Below are positions 34,359-45,015 of a DNA stretch of 64,000 nt, in pieces (within the stretch, counting starts at the first letter, position 1; each line of letters begins with the position of its first letter). The notes beneath the pieces were generated by a model. That model was not told the origin of the DNA. It worked only from the letters and a program-made list of their open reading frames with translations, and did no database searches. The translations under genes were made by a program, and so were the position numbers. The DNA comes from Tribonema minus (lineage: Eukaryota; Sar; Xanthophyceae; Tribonematales; Tribonemataceae), in the NCBI GenBank assembly GCA_017506865.1, contig JAFCMP010000125.1, positions 124,001-188,000 on the forward strand, given 5' to 3'.

Positions 34359-36401
34359 TCAGCTGTGCCGCACCCGCGCAAAATCGAGCTCCAAGTCGTT
34401 CCACATCGAGAACTCCCCAAACTCCCCCTCCATCCCCGGCCACGCCTCCACGCCGTCGCCCCACCCCGCTCCGCCCTGGCTGATCACGCCCGCGCCCGCC
34501 GCCGCCGCGGCCTCCGCGACCTTGGCCGCCGCCGCTGCCGTCGCCTCCGCCGCGCGCCGCCCCGTGCCGAGTGCGCCGAGCGGCGGCGGCGCCGCTGCCG
34601 CCGCGGAGCGTGCCATGGACGCCGCCAGGCCGCGCTCGTACACGTCGCGCGCCTCGCGCGCGTTGCCGGCGCGCAGCTCCATCGCCTCGTACGCGGCCCA
34701 GACGGACGCGGCGGCGGCGGCGGTGGCGGCGGCGCCAACGGCGACCTCGAAGAGCGCGCGCGCGCGCACGGGGACGCCCGCCGCCGCCTCCATGAGCGCC
34801 CACGCGACGAGCGTCGGGACGGACGACGGGTCCTCCTCGAGGGCGTGGCGGAAGCACGCGCGCGCGTCCGCGGGGCGCCCCGCGCGCGCCTCGAGCACGC
34901 CCCACGCCTGGAAGAGGCGCACGCGGTGCGGCGCCGCGGGGCACGCCCAGATGCCCTGCTGGAACGTCGCGCGCGCGGCGTCGGCGTCGCCCGCCTCCGC
35001 CTCGAGCGCGCCGAGCGCCTGCCACGAGGGCGCGTGGCGCGGGTCCGCGCGCGTCGCGCGCCGCAGCGCCGCGCGCGCGCCCGCGACGTCGCCCGCGCCC
35101 TTGAGCACGAGGCCGTACGCCTGGTGGACGGCGGCGTCTCGCGGCCGCAGCTCGATGGCGCGGCGGAAGAGCGCGATGGCCTGCGCGGTGCGCCCGCGGC
35201 GCGCCTCCATGACCGCCCACGCCTGCAGCGTGAAGGACGACTTGGGGTTCTCCGCGAGGCCGCGCCGGAACAGCTCCTCCGCGGTGCGGTAGTTGGCGAG
35301 GCGCGCCTCCATGACGCCCCACGCCTGGAACAGCGCGGCGTTGCGCGAGTTGGCGCGCGCCGACGCCTTGAACTTGTCGCGCGCCGCGTCGTAGTCGCCC
35401 TGCGATTCCTCCAGCACCCCCCAGGCCTGCCACGCGTAGTAGCTGCCGGGCGCCGCCGCCGTCGCCGCCTCGAAGCAGCGCCGCGCCTCCGGGACGCGCC
35501 GCCGCCGCTGGTACAGCATCGCCAACGCCACCCAGCTGGCGGCGTGGGTGGAGTCCACCCTCGTGGCGGTGGTGTAGAGCTCTAGCGCGCGGGCGTAATT
35601 GCCCAGCTTCTCCTCCATCACCCCGTAGGCCTGCAGCAGGTACGGGTTGTCCGGAGAGTTGCTGAGACCCGTCTCCCACAGGGCCCTCGCCCGCGCGCTG
35701 TTGCCCTGCTTCATTTCGTACCGGGCCAGGCCCATCCACCCCCTGCCGTCCCGAGGGTCCAACTCTACGCACCGCTTGTACAGGCGCACTGCCTCCGTTG
35801 CATCGCCGGCGATCATGGCCTGCTTGGCCTTGTAAGACAGCAGGTCCAGGTTGATGGGAAGCGGCCTGGCCCGTTGACCGGGCATAGGGCCCGGCACAAG
35901 TTCGTCGTATTGCCCCAGGAGCTCCGCCTCGACCTTGAGGCTCAGCTCGGTACGGTTGAGGAACGTGAAGTGGCCGTCCTCGGTGCCGATGGGTGGGTAC
36001 GCGGCTTTAAGATCTTTGTTTACAAAGGAGGACACGGCCGCCAGCATCGACTTATCCTTCTGCCCCCGGCTAGGCTGCTGCGGTGTAGCTGGAGGTGATC
36101 CTCCCTGCTGCGCTGCTCTGCTGCTGCCTCCGCTGACCACAGCGGGTTCCGCCGAGTAGAAGTTGTCGCGGCCTCCCGCCGCCATGACTGGCCATGTCCA
36201 AGCCGATGGAGGCCTGTGCTGCCTGCGCTGTCGTGGTAATGGCTGCTGCGCGCTGTAAAATCGTGCTCCTACACTTGGGGTGAAACCCGACACCGCTCTC
36301 CCGCACGAGGCCACCACTACTGCTGCCGCCGCAGCCGCGACCGCTGCTGACCGCTGCAAACACCACATGCACCGAGACCGGCCCTCGCCATCTCGCACCA
36401 T
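34359..36401 (-). CDS. plastid-targeted HAT/TPR RNA-processing factor (MBB1/HCF107-like)
   Basis: One exon, 680 residues from ATG 36401; a second ATG at 36368 would give the more typical start. The N-terminus is basic then hydrophobic (AAVAAAAAAVVVASCGRAVS) and is followed by GFTPSVGARFYSAQQ. An aromatic residue right after the predicted signal cleavage site (AVSG|F) is the bipartite plastid signal of algae with red-derived secondary plastids. From about residue 200 there are about ten 34-residue helix pairs, e.g. GRGWMGLARYEMKQGNSARA, AWQAWGVLEESQGDYDAARD, LFQAWGVMEARLANYRTAEE and TLQAWAVMEARRGRTAQAIA. The W/Y-rich form of the first helix marks HAT (half-a-TPR) repeats. HAT proteins of this kind (Chlamydomonas MBB1, Arabidopsis HCF107) protect and process psbB/psbH mRNA ends in the chloroplast. 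Function in psbB RNA metabolism is inferred from that family. Confidence 0.85.
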   Translation of the reverse strand: MVRDGEGRSRCMWCLQRSAAVAAAAAAVVVASCGRAVSGFTPSVGARFYSAQQPLPRQRRQHRPPSAWTWPVMAAGGRDNFYSAEPAVVSGGSSRAAQQGGSPPATPQQPSRGQKDKSMLAAVSSFVNKDLKAAYPPIGTEDGHFTFLNRTELSLKVEAELLGQYDELVPGPMPGQRARPLPINLDLLSYKAKQAMIAGDATEAVRLYKRCVELDPRDGRGWMGLARYEMKQGNSARARALWETGLSNSPDNPYLLQAYGVMEEKLGNYARALELYTTATRVDSTHAASWVALAMLYQRRRRVPEARRCFEAATAAAPGSYYAWQAWGVLEESQGDYDAARDKFKASARANSRNAALFQAWGVMEARLANYRTAEELFRRGLAENPKSSFTLQAWAVMEARRGRTAQAIALFRRAIELRPRDAAVHQAYGLVLKGAGDVAGARAALRRATRADPRHAPSWQALGALEAEAGDADAARATFQQGIWACPAAPHRVRLFQAWGVLEARAGRPADARACFRHALEEDPSSVPTLVAWALMEAAAGVPVRARALFEVAVGAAATAAAAASVWAAYEAMELRAGNAREARDVYERGLAASMARSAAAAAPPPLGALGTGRRAAEATAAAAAKVAEAAAAAGAGVISQGGAGWGDGVEAWPGMEGEFGEFSMWNDLELDFARVRHS

Positions 36402-36521
36402 CCCATGTGACGCGGTTCGAGAAGTTTGACTGAAAGATCATGATCAAAAAACCTCAGGCCCGTGAGTCACTTGAACTTCTGACAATTTCACTACCTAATC
36501 TGGAAAGCCTGAGAAGGAAGA

Positions 36522-37981
36522 ATGGTGGCAACACGGAAGCAGGCCCGGGTCCTGGCCGTCAGCGCATCTTGTGATGCGAAAGCGGAAGCGAGCCAGCAGC
36601 AACGTGGTAAGAATGCGTGTCGTACTTTACAAGTCGCGCCGATGATTTCGGTCGGGCTTCCCCGGGGCCCCCGCCGTAGCATTGCATCTGCCGCATGGTT
36701 GTGGGCTGCAATTTCTTTTAGTTGTTCACGCTCACTCTGCCGTCCACTCAACAACATCGCACTTCCTGCTGGCACGTTTGTAGCTTATGGCCTGCATTAC
36801 CAATAGCAGCATGTGATTGACTTGCAGCACCTCCATACCCTTTGTCGTCTTTCCAGACATGTGGATGAAAGTCTTCGAGTTCTTGCCGCACGGGCTCTAC
36901 CTCCAGCTTTCGTCCGTCAGCACGGGGTGGCGCTCGCTGTATGCCAGTAGCATGCAGCTCAGGGGACAGAAGTCACAGAAAGAAACGTTTTAAGCATGCC
37001 ATGGTTGCATCCGTGCCTCTGATTCAGTGGGCGATTGCAAATGGGTGCGTGGAAAGCACGAGGCTGCTGCAATATGCCGCCACTTGTGGCCCCTTAGTAG
37101 TGGTACAGTATTTATGCGCAAGCGCAGTACGTTGGGGCATGGACCCGTGTCAAAACGAGTCCGTATGCTGGGGTGCAGCTAAGCGCGGGCATCTGGAGAT
37201 GCTGCAGTGGGCACATGCTCAGGAGTTCTCCTGGAGCACATCCACAACTGCAGCAGCGGCGTACAGCGGAAACCTGGAGGTGTTGCAGTGGGCACACGCC
37301 AATGGGTGCCCCGTAGGTCGGAGCACATGCGCTTCAGCAGCCAGCGGAGGGCACTTGCATGTGCTGAGGTGGGCGCGCGACGCCGGATGCGAGTGGGATG
37401 ACCAGACGTGCGATGGCGCCGCAGCAGGCGGCCACTTGGACATCCTCCAGTATGCACGGAGTCACGGCTGCCAGTGGAGCATCATGACGTCCTACTTTGC
37501 GGCCCGCCGAGGCCACCTCCAGCTTTTACAGTGGGCGCACGCAAACGGCTGTCCCTTGGAAAGCAACTCGTACTCAGCGGCCGTGCGCGGACGCCGCCTG
37601 CACGTGCTCCAGTGGCTGCACGAGGTAGGCTGCCCCTTCGACGAAGGTGTGTGCGCGTGTGCGGCAGGGTCAGGTTATTTGGACATCCTGCAGTGGCTGC
37701 GGGCGCGAGGCTGTCCCTGGAGCGGGTTGGTCTGCACTGAGGCAGTCATGAAGGGTCACTTGGAGGTGCTGCAGTGGGCGCGCGCCAACGGCTGCCCGTG
37801 GCAGCAAGAAAATACCTTTGTTTTTTTATCATGGACGAGGGTTGCGGACTGCGACAGTAGCATGTTGTCAGCGGTGGAGTGGGCATTGTCGAATGGCTGC
37901 CCGTGCGCCGACTTGTGTAGGCCTCGGGTGAAATTCTTGCGGAGCAGAGTGGACGCTGCTGAGGCGTGCCGCCCTGTGTAG
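36522..37981 (+). pseudogene. F-box/ankyrin-repeat gene copy A, frameshifted after the F-box
   Basis: Exon 1 (36522-36606) encodes MVATRKQARVLAVSASCDAK and splices (250-base intron) to exon 2 at 36857, giving DMWMKVFEFLPHGLYLQLSS, the start of an F-box-like domain. The frame then meets TAA at 36991. Compared with copy B at 41265, this copy has one extra base just before that stop (and a three-base deletion slightly earlier). Beyond the break the frame is intact from ATG 37001 to 37981 and encodes about ten ankyrin-like repeats of the type LEVLQWAHANGCPV. A shorter, F-box-less protein of 326 residues could still be made from ATG 37001. The F-box part would normally link a substrate receptor to an SCF ubiquitin ligase. 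Confidence 0.75.
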
Positions 37982-39099
37982 CACCGCAGAGTCATAGTCA
38001 CTTGTGGATTGCTGCAGTAGATCGTCACCACTTGCTTGCGCATACAAGCTTTGTCAGCACCGCTTTCAATACACACAGAATGCTTCCTTTCACGTCTTTC
38101 AGTTCGATGCGCGTCGTCTCGTTTGCGCTGTTTGGAAAGTGTGCATCGGGTGTGCGACGCATGTGCTGCACAGCATCATCCGCTTTACAAACAGGCATCA
38201 CACATGCGCTTCCAAGACTGGTTTTCAGCCTTGCATCCCGCTCGCATCAGGTGAGAGTGTAGACTGCCAGCTGTGCTTGCATGCATGCATGCTTGGCTGC
38301 TGGTCCTGCTCATACAATGTTTTAAATGTTGTTTGTTGGCAATGTCTGCGGTGTTCGAGCATCCGCACAGCCATCTTGTAGTTTCTCACCGTTCTTGCAC
38401 GCACAGAAACGGTGGTCTACGGCATATGTTATGAAAAACGAATCAAAAGATCGTTGAGCTCTAAGTGACAAGGGATGGTTAGCCGCAAGTGCCTTCCACC
38501 AATAAACTTGGTCGCCGCTGCTGCAGTCATTTTTTTTTGCTCTACATGTGTGTGCGTTGGACACAAGAACTGCGCCAGAAGCAGCTGCCCATATGCATAT
38601 GCATATGCGCGCAAAAGCGTTGCTCAGAATACGCATCGTGATTTACCTGCAGGGTGTCAAAGAGAAGCATGATGTCACAATTGCCAACAAGGCATCAAGA
38701 AGAAAAGTGCCAGCCACAGAGCGCAGCAGCTCGACTGCAAGCTCGAAAGAACATCACTGCTGCACACAATGTCAGCTCATTCAGTGAGTTCCGGCCACAT
38801 CGTGTAAGTGTGCCTGCAGTAGGCCACACTGCACGATGGACAGACAAATGCAGGAGCATGCCAACAGTGCGCAACTGAGTGCACCATTGTGAACAGTCCG
38901 CAGCAGCACTCTGTTCACAAGAATCGTCTGCACAGAAAATGTAACTGTGCTATGGTGCAGACATGTGAAACAGCACCGCCAAATGTGTCCATTCAGTACT
39001 TGGTCAGCGGCGCACGGGGCATGATGTGCGTCTCTGCAGGCGCTCCATCACCATTTGAGTGCTCTTATGCTTTACGGGCCTCACAGGCTCATTCATTCA
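37982..39099. other. gap between converging genes
   Basis: No gene is supported. A short ATGCAT/CATATG palindromic run lies at 38590-38608. Confidence 0.5.
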
Positions 39100-40367
39100 T
39101 TACTGGTGCCCTTCCTCCGACGAGTATACAGCCTCTATGACGGCAGTAAGCTCGCCGGCGTTGGTGCAGAGCCAGCGCCTGTTGGGCTCATGTTGTGCAA
39201 GCTGCAAGGCTGCCTCGACAGCACACTGTTTCAGACCTTCGTCATGCGGGAAACGGTGAATGGCTGCGCAAACTGCTACGCAACCTGGAATGCCAAACAG
39301 GGAGGCGCATGCTGCCGTGCGTGCCAGCGCAACAATGGCCTGCAATGCATACTGCTGGATAGCACCTTCCACAGCGTATTCGGCTTCTACAATGCCACAG
39401 TGCGCATTCATGCCCGCCACCGAAGCCTCGCAGCACCCGGCGGCAATGAGTTGCACCATGTTGCTGTCCTGCTGCGCTAGCTTGACGGCAGCCGCCATGC
39501 ACGGTCGCAGCACTTGAGCGCTCAAAACATGCTTAGTGAGTGCTGTCACCAGAGCTTGACAGGCTCCGCAGCCGCCAAGCCTCAAGGCTATATCCGGATA
39601 ACTGCAGAGCTGACTGATGGCCCACCAAGCAGCTACCTCGGAATCCAAGTCGGTCCAGCCGCCCCCCCCAGCCAATGCCACCACTGCTTCACAGGCCCCT
39701 TTCGAGGCCAGTGTCAGAGCGCTGGTGGCATTGAAGCACAGATTTTCTATGGCACTGAGACACGATGACTGCACGCGTTCGTCGGCATAATCCGCTGGAT
39801 GCGTGCTGATAGCCGCCACCAATGCCTCACACGCACCCGCAGCGCAGAGGGCCGCGTTGTCTCCTCATAGGCAAGCCGTTGCAACGCAAGCGCCGCATGT
39901 TGCCGAACGTCGTTGTCCTTTGCACTGCAGGTCATTGCTCTCACTACAATGTTCCCCCCACTGGCTTTCAGAATTCGGCTGGCGGCATTGCTACCACGGC
40001 CGTGTTCGAGCACGGTACACATGGCGTGCAGGCCCTCGCGCAGCATGATCACATCGCCTGGGAATGAGCGCAGGACTTCAACAATTACTTCACCTGCGCT
40101 TTGGCAGTAGGCGTGCAATGGAGCGGCGCTTGCAAGGATCCTGATGGCTCGCAACCCCGCCAGGCACACGCGCTGGTCGCCCCAACATACGACCATTGCA
40201 GCAACTACCCTCGCAGTGGCCCCTGCAGCTTTGAGTATGTCTGCGTTAGGCACGTCTGTGACACGTTTTGCAATTGCAAGGACGCCATGACGCTGCACCC
40301 TGGGGCAGTCGGGGTACCTGCTCATGCATTCCACCAAAGCTTGCGCAGCACTCCTTGTAATGATCAT
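39100..40367 (-). CDS. armadillo-repeat protein, frame broken in the middle
   Basis: The start at ATG 40367 opens MIITRSAAQALVECMSRYPD, and armadillo-like repeats of about 42 residues follow: VLAIAKRVTDVPNADILKAA, LRAIRILASAAPLHAYCQSA and HAALALQRLAYEE. At about 39861-39866 the frame is lost. Reading on in the next frame restores the family pattern at once (DNAALCAAGACEALVAAI) and continues to 39100 (AIENLCFNATSALTLASKGA, later ALQLAQHEPNRRWLCTNAGE). The break needs one added base and lies in GAGGAGACAAC, not in a homopolymer. Total length is about 422 residues. Arm repeats form a solenoid for protein binding. The upstream end may include another exon. Either a sequencing error or a recent pseudogene would explain it. 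Confidence 0.75.
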
Positions 40368-41264
40368 GTACTCTGCGTGTACAGTGCCATTCCCCGGTAA
40401 CGAGGGGGAATCACTGTGCGCTGCCTGGCGATGGCGATGCCTGTGTTGAGTGGGGAAAACAGTGACATGCAGCACATGAGACGAACACATTGCTCATGAG
40501 CGCAGCACACCAGTGTACACCAGCGCATATGTCGTGCAGTGAAAGCTGAATTGATGACGACCTACTGCAGCCAGGTGCGCCACAAATTAAAAGTGCGAGT
40601 GGTTTAAACCAAGCACGAGAGTTCACCACAATGTGTGCGCATCGAGTGCTGCACATTCAGGTGTACAAAGCCTTGGCAATTCGGGTCTATCTCAGACGCC
40701 AATGACAAGAGTGTGGATTTGACTAGAAAATCTGCGCAGCCTGCGAGTTCAAAGTCTTTGACCCATGCTGAGACAAAGCGATTTTAAATTAAATTATGAA
40801 CAATGAAGGTACAGCGCATACGGCGGAGCGCAGAGCCCATGCAACTGAAACAATTTCAGTTGGCAGCTTCAAGGCGCTGTGCCACCTGACGCTAGACAAA
40901 GCATGAACGATGGTTCAGCTCATTCGAGGCCTGATTCTCGGCAAAAAAGATGCATCAGCGACCATTGGGGTCTAAGCGTGCACACCCTGGAGCCCAGCAC
41001 AGGGCCTCGTGACAAGAGCAGGGCGCACAAAAATCGCCAGATGTCACGTAGATGTAATCAGTTCTTGGGCACGCACCTGCTGCATCTGAGCCGCGGCCCT
41101 TGCTGCGCGTTGCGTCCGACGTCGACTAGACTCTGTCCCTCGCTCGCCCCTCTGCTCCCAGAGCTGTACTTCAAAACAAACTTTAACTCTGAACTTCAAA
41201 CGTGAAGTACTTTGAGCGCGAATGCAGAAGGGAGGTGGGCCAAAGGCAAGGCGGTAGAACAAGG
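40368..41264. other. gap between divergent genes
   Basis: No coding sequence is supported. Near 41166-41208 the sequence TACTTCAAA...GTGAAGTACTTTGA forms an imperfect inverted repeat just upstream of copy B of the F-box/ankyrin gene. Confidence 0.5.
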
Positions 41265-42581
41265 ATGGTGGCAACAAGGAAGCGGGCCCGCGTTCTGGCT
41301 CTCATTGCATCTTGTGACGCGAAAGCGGAAGTGAACCAGCAGCAGCGTGGTGAGTTGTGCGTTGTGTCATTCATAATCTTTGCCATTTTCCAGTTGCGGG
41401 ATTGAGTCCTGCGTAACTGCGTAATCTGCCAGGCCCAATGCGCTCGTAACGTTTTCAAGTGCCGCACATATGTTTCTTGCGCAAGTGGTCTGACAGTCAA
41501 GCACCTCCATTCTTCGCTTCCACCCCCAGATATGTGGACGAAGGTCTTTGATTTCGTGCCACATGGGCACTACCTTCAGCTTTCATGTGTGAGCACCGGG
41601 TGGCGCGCTCTTTATGCCAGTAGCCTGCAGCGCAGGGGACAGACCCAGTCACAGAAAGGAACGGCTGTGCAAGCCATGGTCGCATCCGTGCCCCTGGTGC
41701 AGTGGGCGACTGCAAATCGGTGCAAGGAAGGCATGAGGCTGCTGCAGTATGCTACCGCGTGCGGTAATTTAGCAGTAATGCAATACGTGTACACAAATGC
41801 CAGAAAGCGGGGCATTGATCCGTCTCAAGACTCATTTGTGTGCAGGGGTGCAGCTGAGCGCGGGGATCTGGAGATGCTGCAGTGGGCATGTGCCCAAGGG
41901 TTTCACGGTTACACGCGCACAAGCGCAGCAGCGGCGCGTAGCGGGCACCTGCAGGTGTTGCAGTGGGCGCATGCCAACAGGTGCCCCGTAGGTTGGAGCA
42001 CATGCGCAGCAGCAGCCAACGGAGGACGCCTGGAGGTGCTGAGGTGGACACGCCATGTCGGGTGCGAGTGGGATGAGCACACGTGCGATGTTGCCGCAGC
42101 AGGCGGCCACTCGGACATCCTCCAGTACGCACGGAGCCACGGCTGTCCGTGGAGCAGCATGACGTCCTACTATGCGGCCCTCTGCGGCCATCTTCAGCTT
42201 TTGCAGTGGGCGCACGCAAATGACTGTCCCTTGGAAAGCAACATCACCTCAGCGGCTGCGCGCGGAGGCCACCTGCACGTGCTTCAGTGGTTGCACGACA
42301 TTGGCTGCCCTTGGGCTCCAGGCACGTGTGCGGCTGCCGCTGAGGGGGGGCATCTGGACATCTTGCAGTGGCTGCGGGCGCACGGCTGTCCGTGGCAGGA
42401 ACTCGGGGCGCTTGACTTTTTCATGTGGACCTCTGTAGCAGATTGCAACATCAACATGTTGATAGCGGCGGAGTGGGCACTGGCCAATGGCTGCCCCCGC
42501 GACGATGAGTGTAGGTCTCGGGTCAGGTACCTGCGCCGCAGGGTGATGGCGGCTCAGGCGCGCGCCGCCGCGCAGCACTGA
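41265..42581 (+). CDS. F-box/ankyrin-repeat protein copy B (intact)
   Basis: Exon 1 (41265-41349) encodes MVATRKRARVLALIASCDAK; exon 2 (41530-42581) starts DMWTKVFDFVPHGHYLQLSC and continues VSTGWRALYASSLQ, an F-box-like domain. From about residue 85 come about ten ankyrin-like repeats with the signature LQVLQWAHANRCPVGWSTCA and LDILQWLRAHGCPWQ. The product is 378 residues. Repeats of this type are greatly expanded in stramenopiles and giant viruses. An F-box with ankyrins suggests a substrate receptor of an SCF E3 ligase. Copy A at 36522 is its tandem paralogue, with the same exon 1 length (85 bases) and the same splice phase. The armadillo gene sits between the copies on the other strand. 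Confidence 0.85.
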
Positions 42582-43754
42582 CCACTCAGCACTACATACC
42601 TGCGAGCTGCTGCGGTACTTGCACGACCATTTGCGCGCATCACATACATGTCACCAATACACAAAGGCATGCCCATGTCCTGTTTTTCAAAGTGGTCTGC
42701 GTTGCCTGGCGTGCACCATGTTGAACACATTGGCGTAGCAAGTGTGTGCATCAATTGGTCGGCATCACCATCCGCATTAACTTGGGCAGGCATCATGCAT
42801 GCGTGGCCGGCGATACCGATCGATCATGTCGCATCGTGCTCGCAGCTCTGGAGCTAAAGCGCTCGTGCACGACATGCTTGCACGTGCACGCATGCATGCG
42901 TGGCCAGGCCCGCTTGGCCTACAGTGCGGTGTACATGGGCGATCTTTGATGCTATGCTGCATGCCTTGATGTGAAATCCATCAGTTCTTGATGTTGTAGG
43001 GCGCAGAATGCGCTGCTTTTATGTCCAGAGGACCCCAGACTACATGTGTCTGACAGCGCCTGTCAATCTGTATTCTTGCGCAAGTACAGATCTTGTCAAA
43101 TCACGCCAGCCATTTATGTTGATGTGTGCGTCAGGGTGTGCATTGCAGTAGGCACCAGGTGTGACAACAGGTGGTCTGTGGCAATAATGGCTTGTGGATT
43201 GATCCTTGCGCATCAAACATGCAGTTAAAGACAGCTAGAGAGACCACACGAGTGGCACAAGCTAGAGACCATCAGTGGTCTCATACTGTACACTAGGTCT
43301 GATGTTTGCACAAGGGAAGTTGGTGAGTGCGCGCATGGTTCTCCCAGTGTCTGACTCGCTTGAATACCTCAGCTGAAACTGCACATCAGTCATCAGCGGC
43401 GCACGAGCGTTGACCTCAAGTGCATCATTACGTGCAACCATGTACAATGCATTGGCGCAGAGCAGCGTTGGGCAGGTGCACCTTAGTTGAGTGCGAACAC
43501 TTTTCGGCCAAGCGCACAGACTGCAGGCTTTCAAACCCACACCTATGGAGGTACAAAGCAGGAAGAGAGCAGAACGGAGTTCACTTCACGACATACTTCA
43601 ATTATGTACACAACTCCAGTAGTGTGCACTATCACAAAAAGAAACCTCTCTAGCCAACTGACATGGCGCATGCGCCGAAGCCACTATAAACCACGCTATA
43701 CTTGCGCATCACACTGGCTTGCTATTGCTACATGCGCAGCGGCGCTAGGATCAA
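42582..43754. other. gap between converging genes
   Basis: Between the stop of F-box/ankyrin copy B and the stop of the J/NYN/CCCH gene. No gene is supported. Only short unpaired open frames are seen. Confidence 0.5.
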
Positions 43755-44982
43755 CTATGGCGGCGCCGCGTGGTCGCCAGCATGCGCTGCGCTTCTGCCG
43801 CCGCCCCTGCCCATGGTGCCCTTGAAGCCGCGCCCGCCGCGCCCGCGGCCACGGCCGTACCCCCGCCCCCACCCACCGTGCGCATGCGATTGCGGTGCTG
43901 CGGCGACGGCCGCGGTGCTGCTCGCAGCAGCGGCGCGCTGCAGCAGCTGCTCTTCGAGCGCCTGGTGGTCCAGCTGCCGCTCAGTGGGCTCGCGCTTCTG
44001 AAGTTGGGGCTGAGGCAGCGGGGGCGGCGGCGCAGTGTGCTGCTGCTGCTGATCTGCCTGCGCCAGCACCTGCAGGAGCTGCTGGCGCTCCGTTGGTGGA
44101 TGGCTGGGATGCTGCTGCTGCTGCTGCTGCTGCTGTTGATGCGGCTGCTGGTGGTGATGCTGGCGCAGCGGCGCCTGCTGCTGCTGCTGCTGCGGCAAAG
44201 GCACTGCGGAATGCAGCGCCGGCTGTGGCGTGCCAGCAGCTGCGGTTCCTGCAGGGAAGCCCTGCTGCTGCTTCCCCTGCTGCTGCGCTGCACCAGATGG
44301 CGGCGCACGCTTGACGGCGTGCGCGTAAAAACACCGGTCGCCCCTGAAGCACTTGCCCACCGGGAAGTACTTGCAGTGGATCTGCTTCATCGCCGCAGTG
44401 CCACTGCCGCGGCTGACTGCGTCGCTGTCGTTTGTGGGCACGGGCACCTGCTGCCGTGGCAGCGATGATGGCTGCGGCGCGCTCCGCTCATTGGCTGGCG
44501 GTGCTGCGGCCGGTGCAACAGATGTGGTGGTGCTGATGGGTGCTCGCTGAGGTGCGGCAGAACCGAAGCGCTCATGCTCACATGGTGCTGTTGGCGCATC
44601 GTACACCCGCTGCTGCTGCTGCTGCGCCTGTGGCTGCTGCGGCTGCACCGTGCCTTGGCTTTGTTGCTGCTCCTGGTGCTGCTGCTGGTGGTGGTGGTGC
44701 TCAGCGCCGATGGCAGCAGCAGCGGCAGCAGCAGCGGCCAAACTACCAGCACCATGAGGCGCTGCACCAGCTGGAGGCTGCGCGCCAGTGTCGTGGGAGT
44801 ACTTGCACTTGCTGCCGTTGAAGCACTTGCCCGTCTTGCTGAAGAAGCACTTGCAACGCTGAGGTGCGCCAGTACCGCTGTGTGTTTGCTGGCGGGCAAG
44901 TGCCTGTTCGACGTGTGGCCGCTGCTGCTGTGCCTGATGCTGCTGCGGCTGCACCGCGCCTGGACTTTGTCGCTGTTCCTCG

Positions 44983-45015
<33 letters not shown>

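Noticed and set aside
34335-35585. Long plus-strand open frame (416 residues) opposite the HAT/TPR gene
   Set aside because: It is the antisense shadow of a very GC-rich coding exon. Its sequence is Arg/Ala-rich without domains, while the minus strand has ten clear HAT repeats.
43770-44468. Leu/Ala-rich plus-strand open frame that resembles membrane helices
   Set aside because: It is the reverse reading of CAG/CTG glutamine tracts. The Leu runs are an artefact of CTG repeats.
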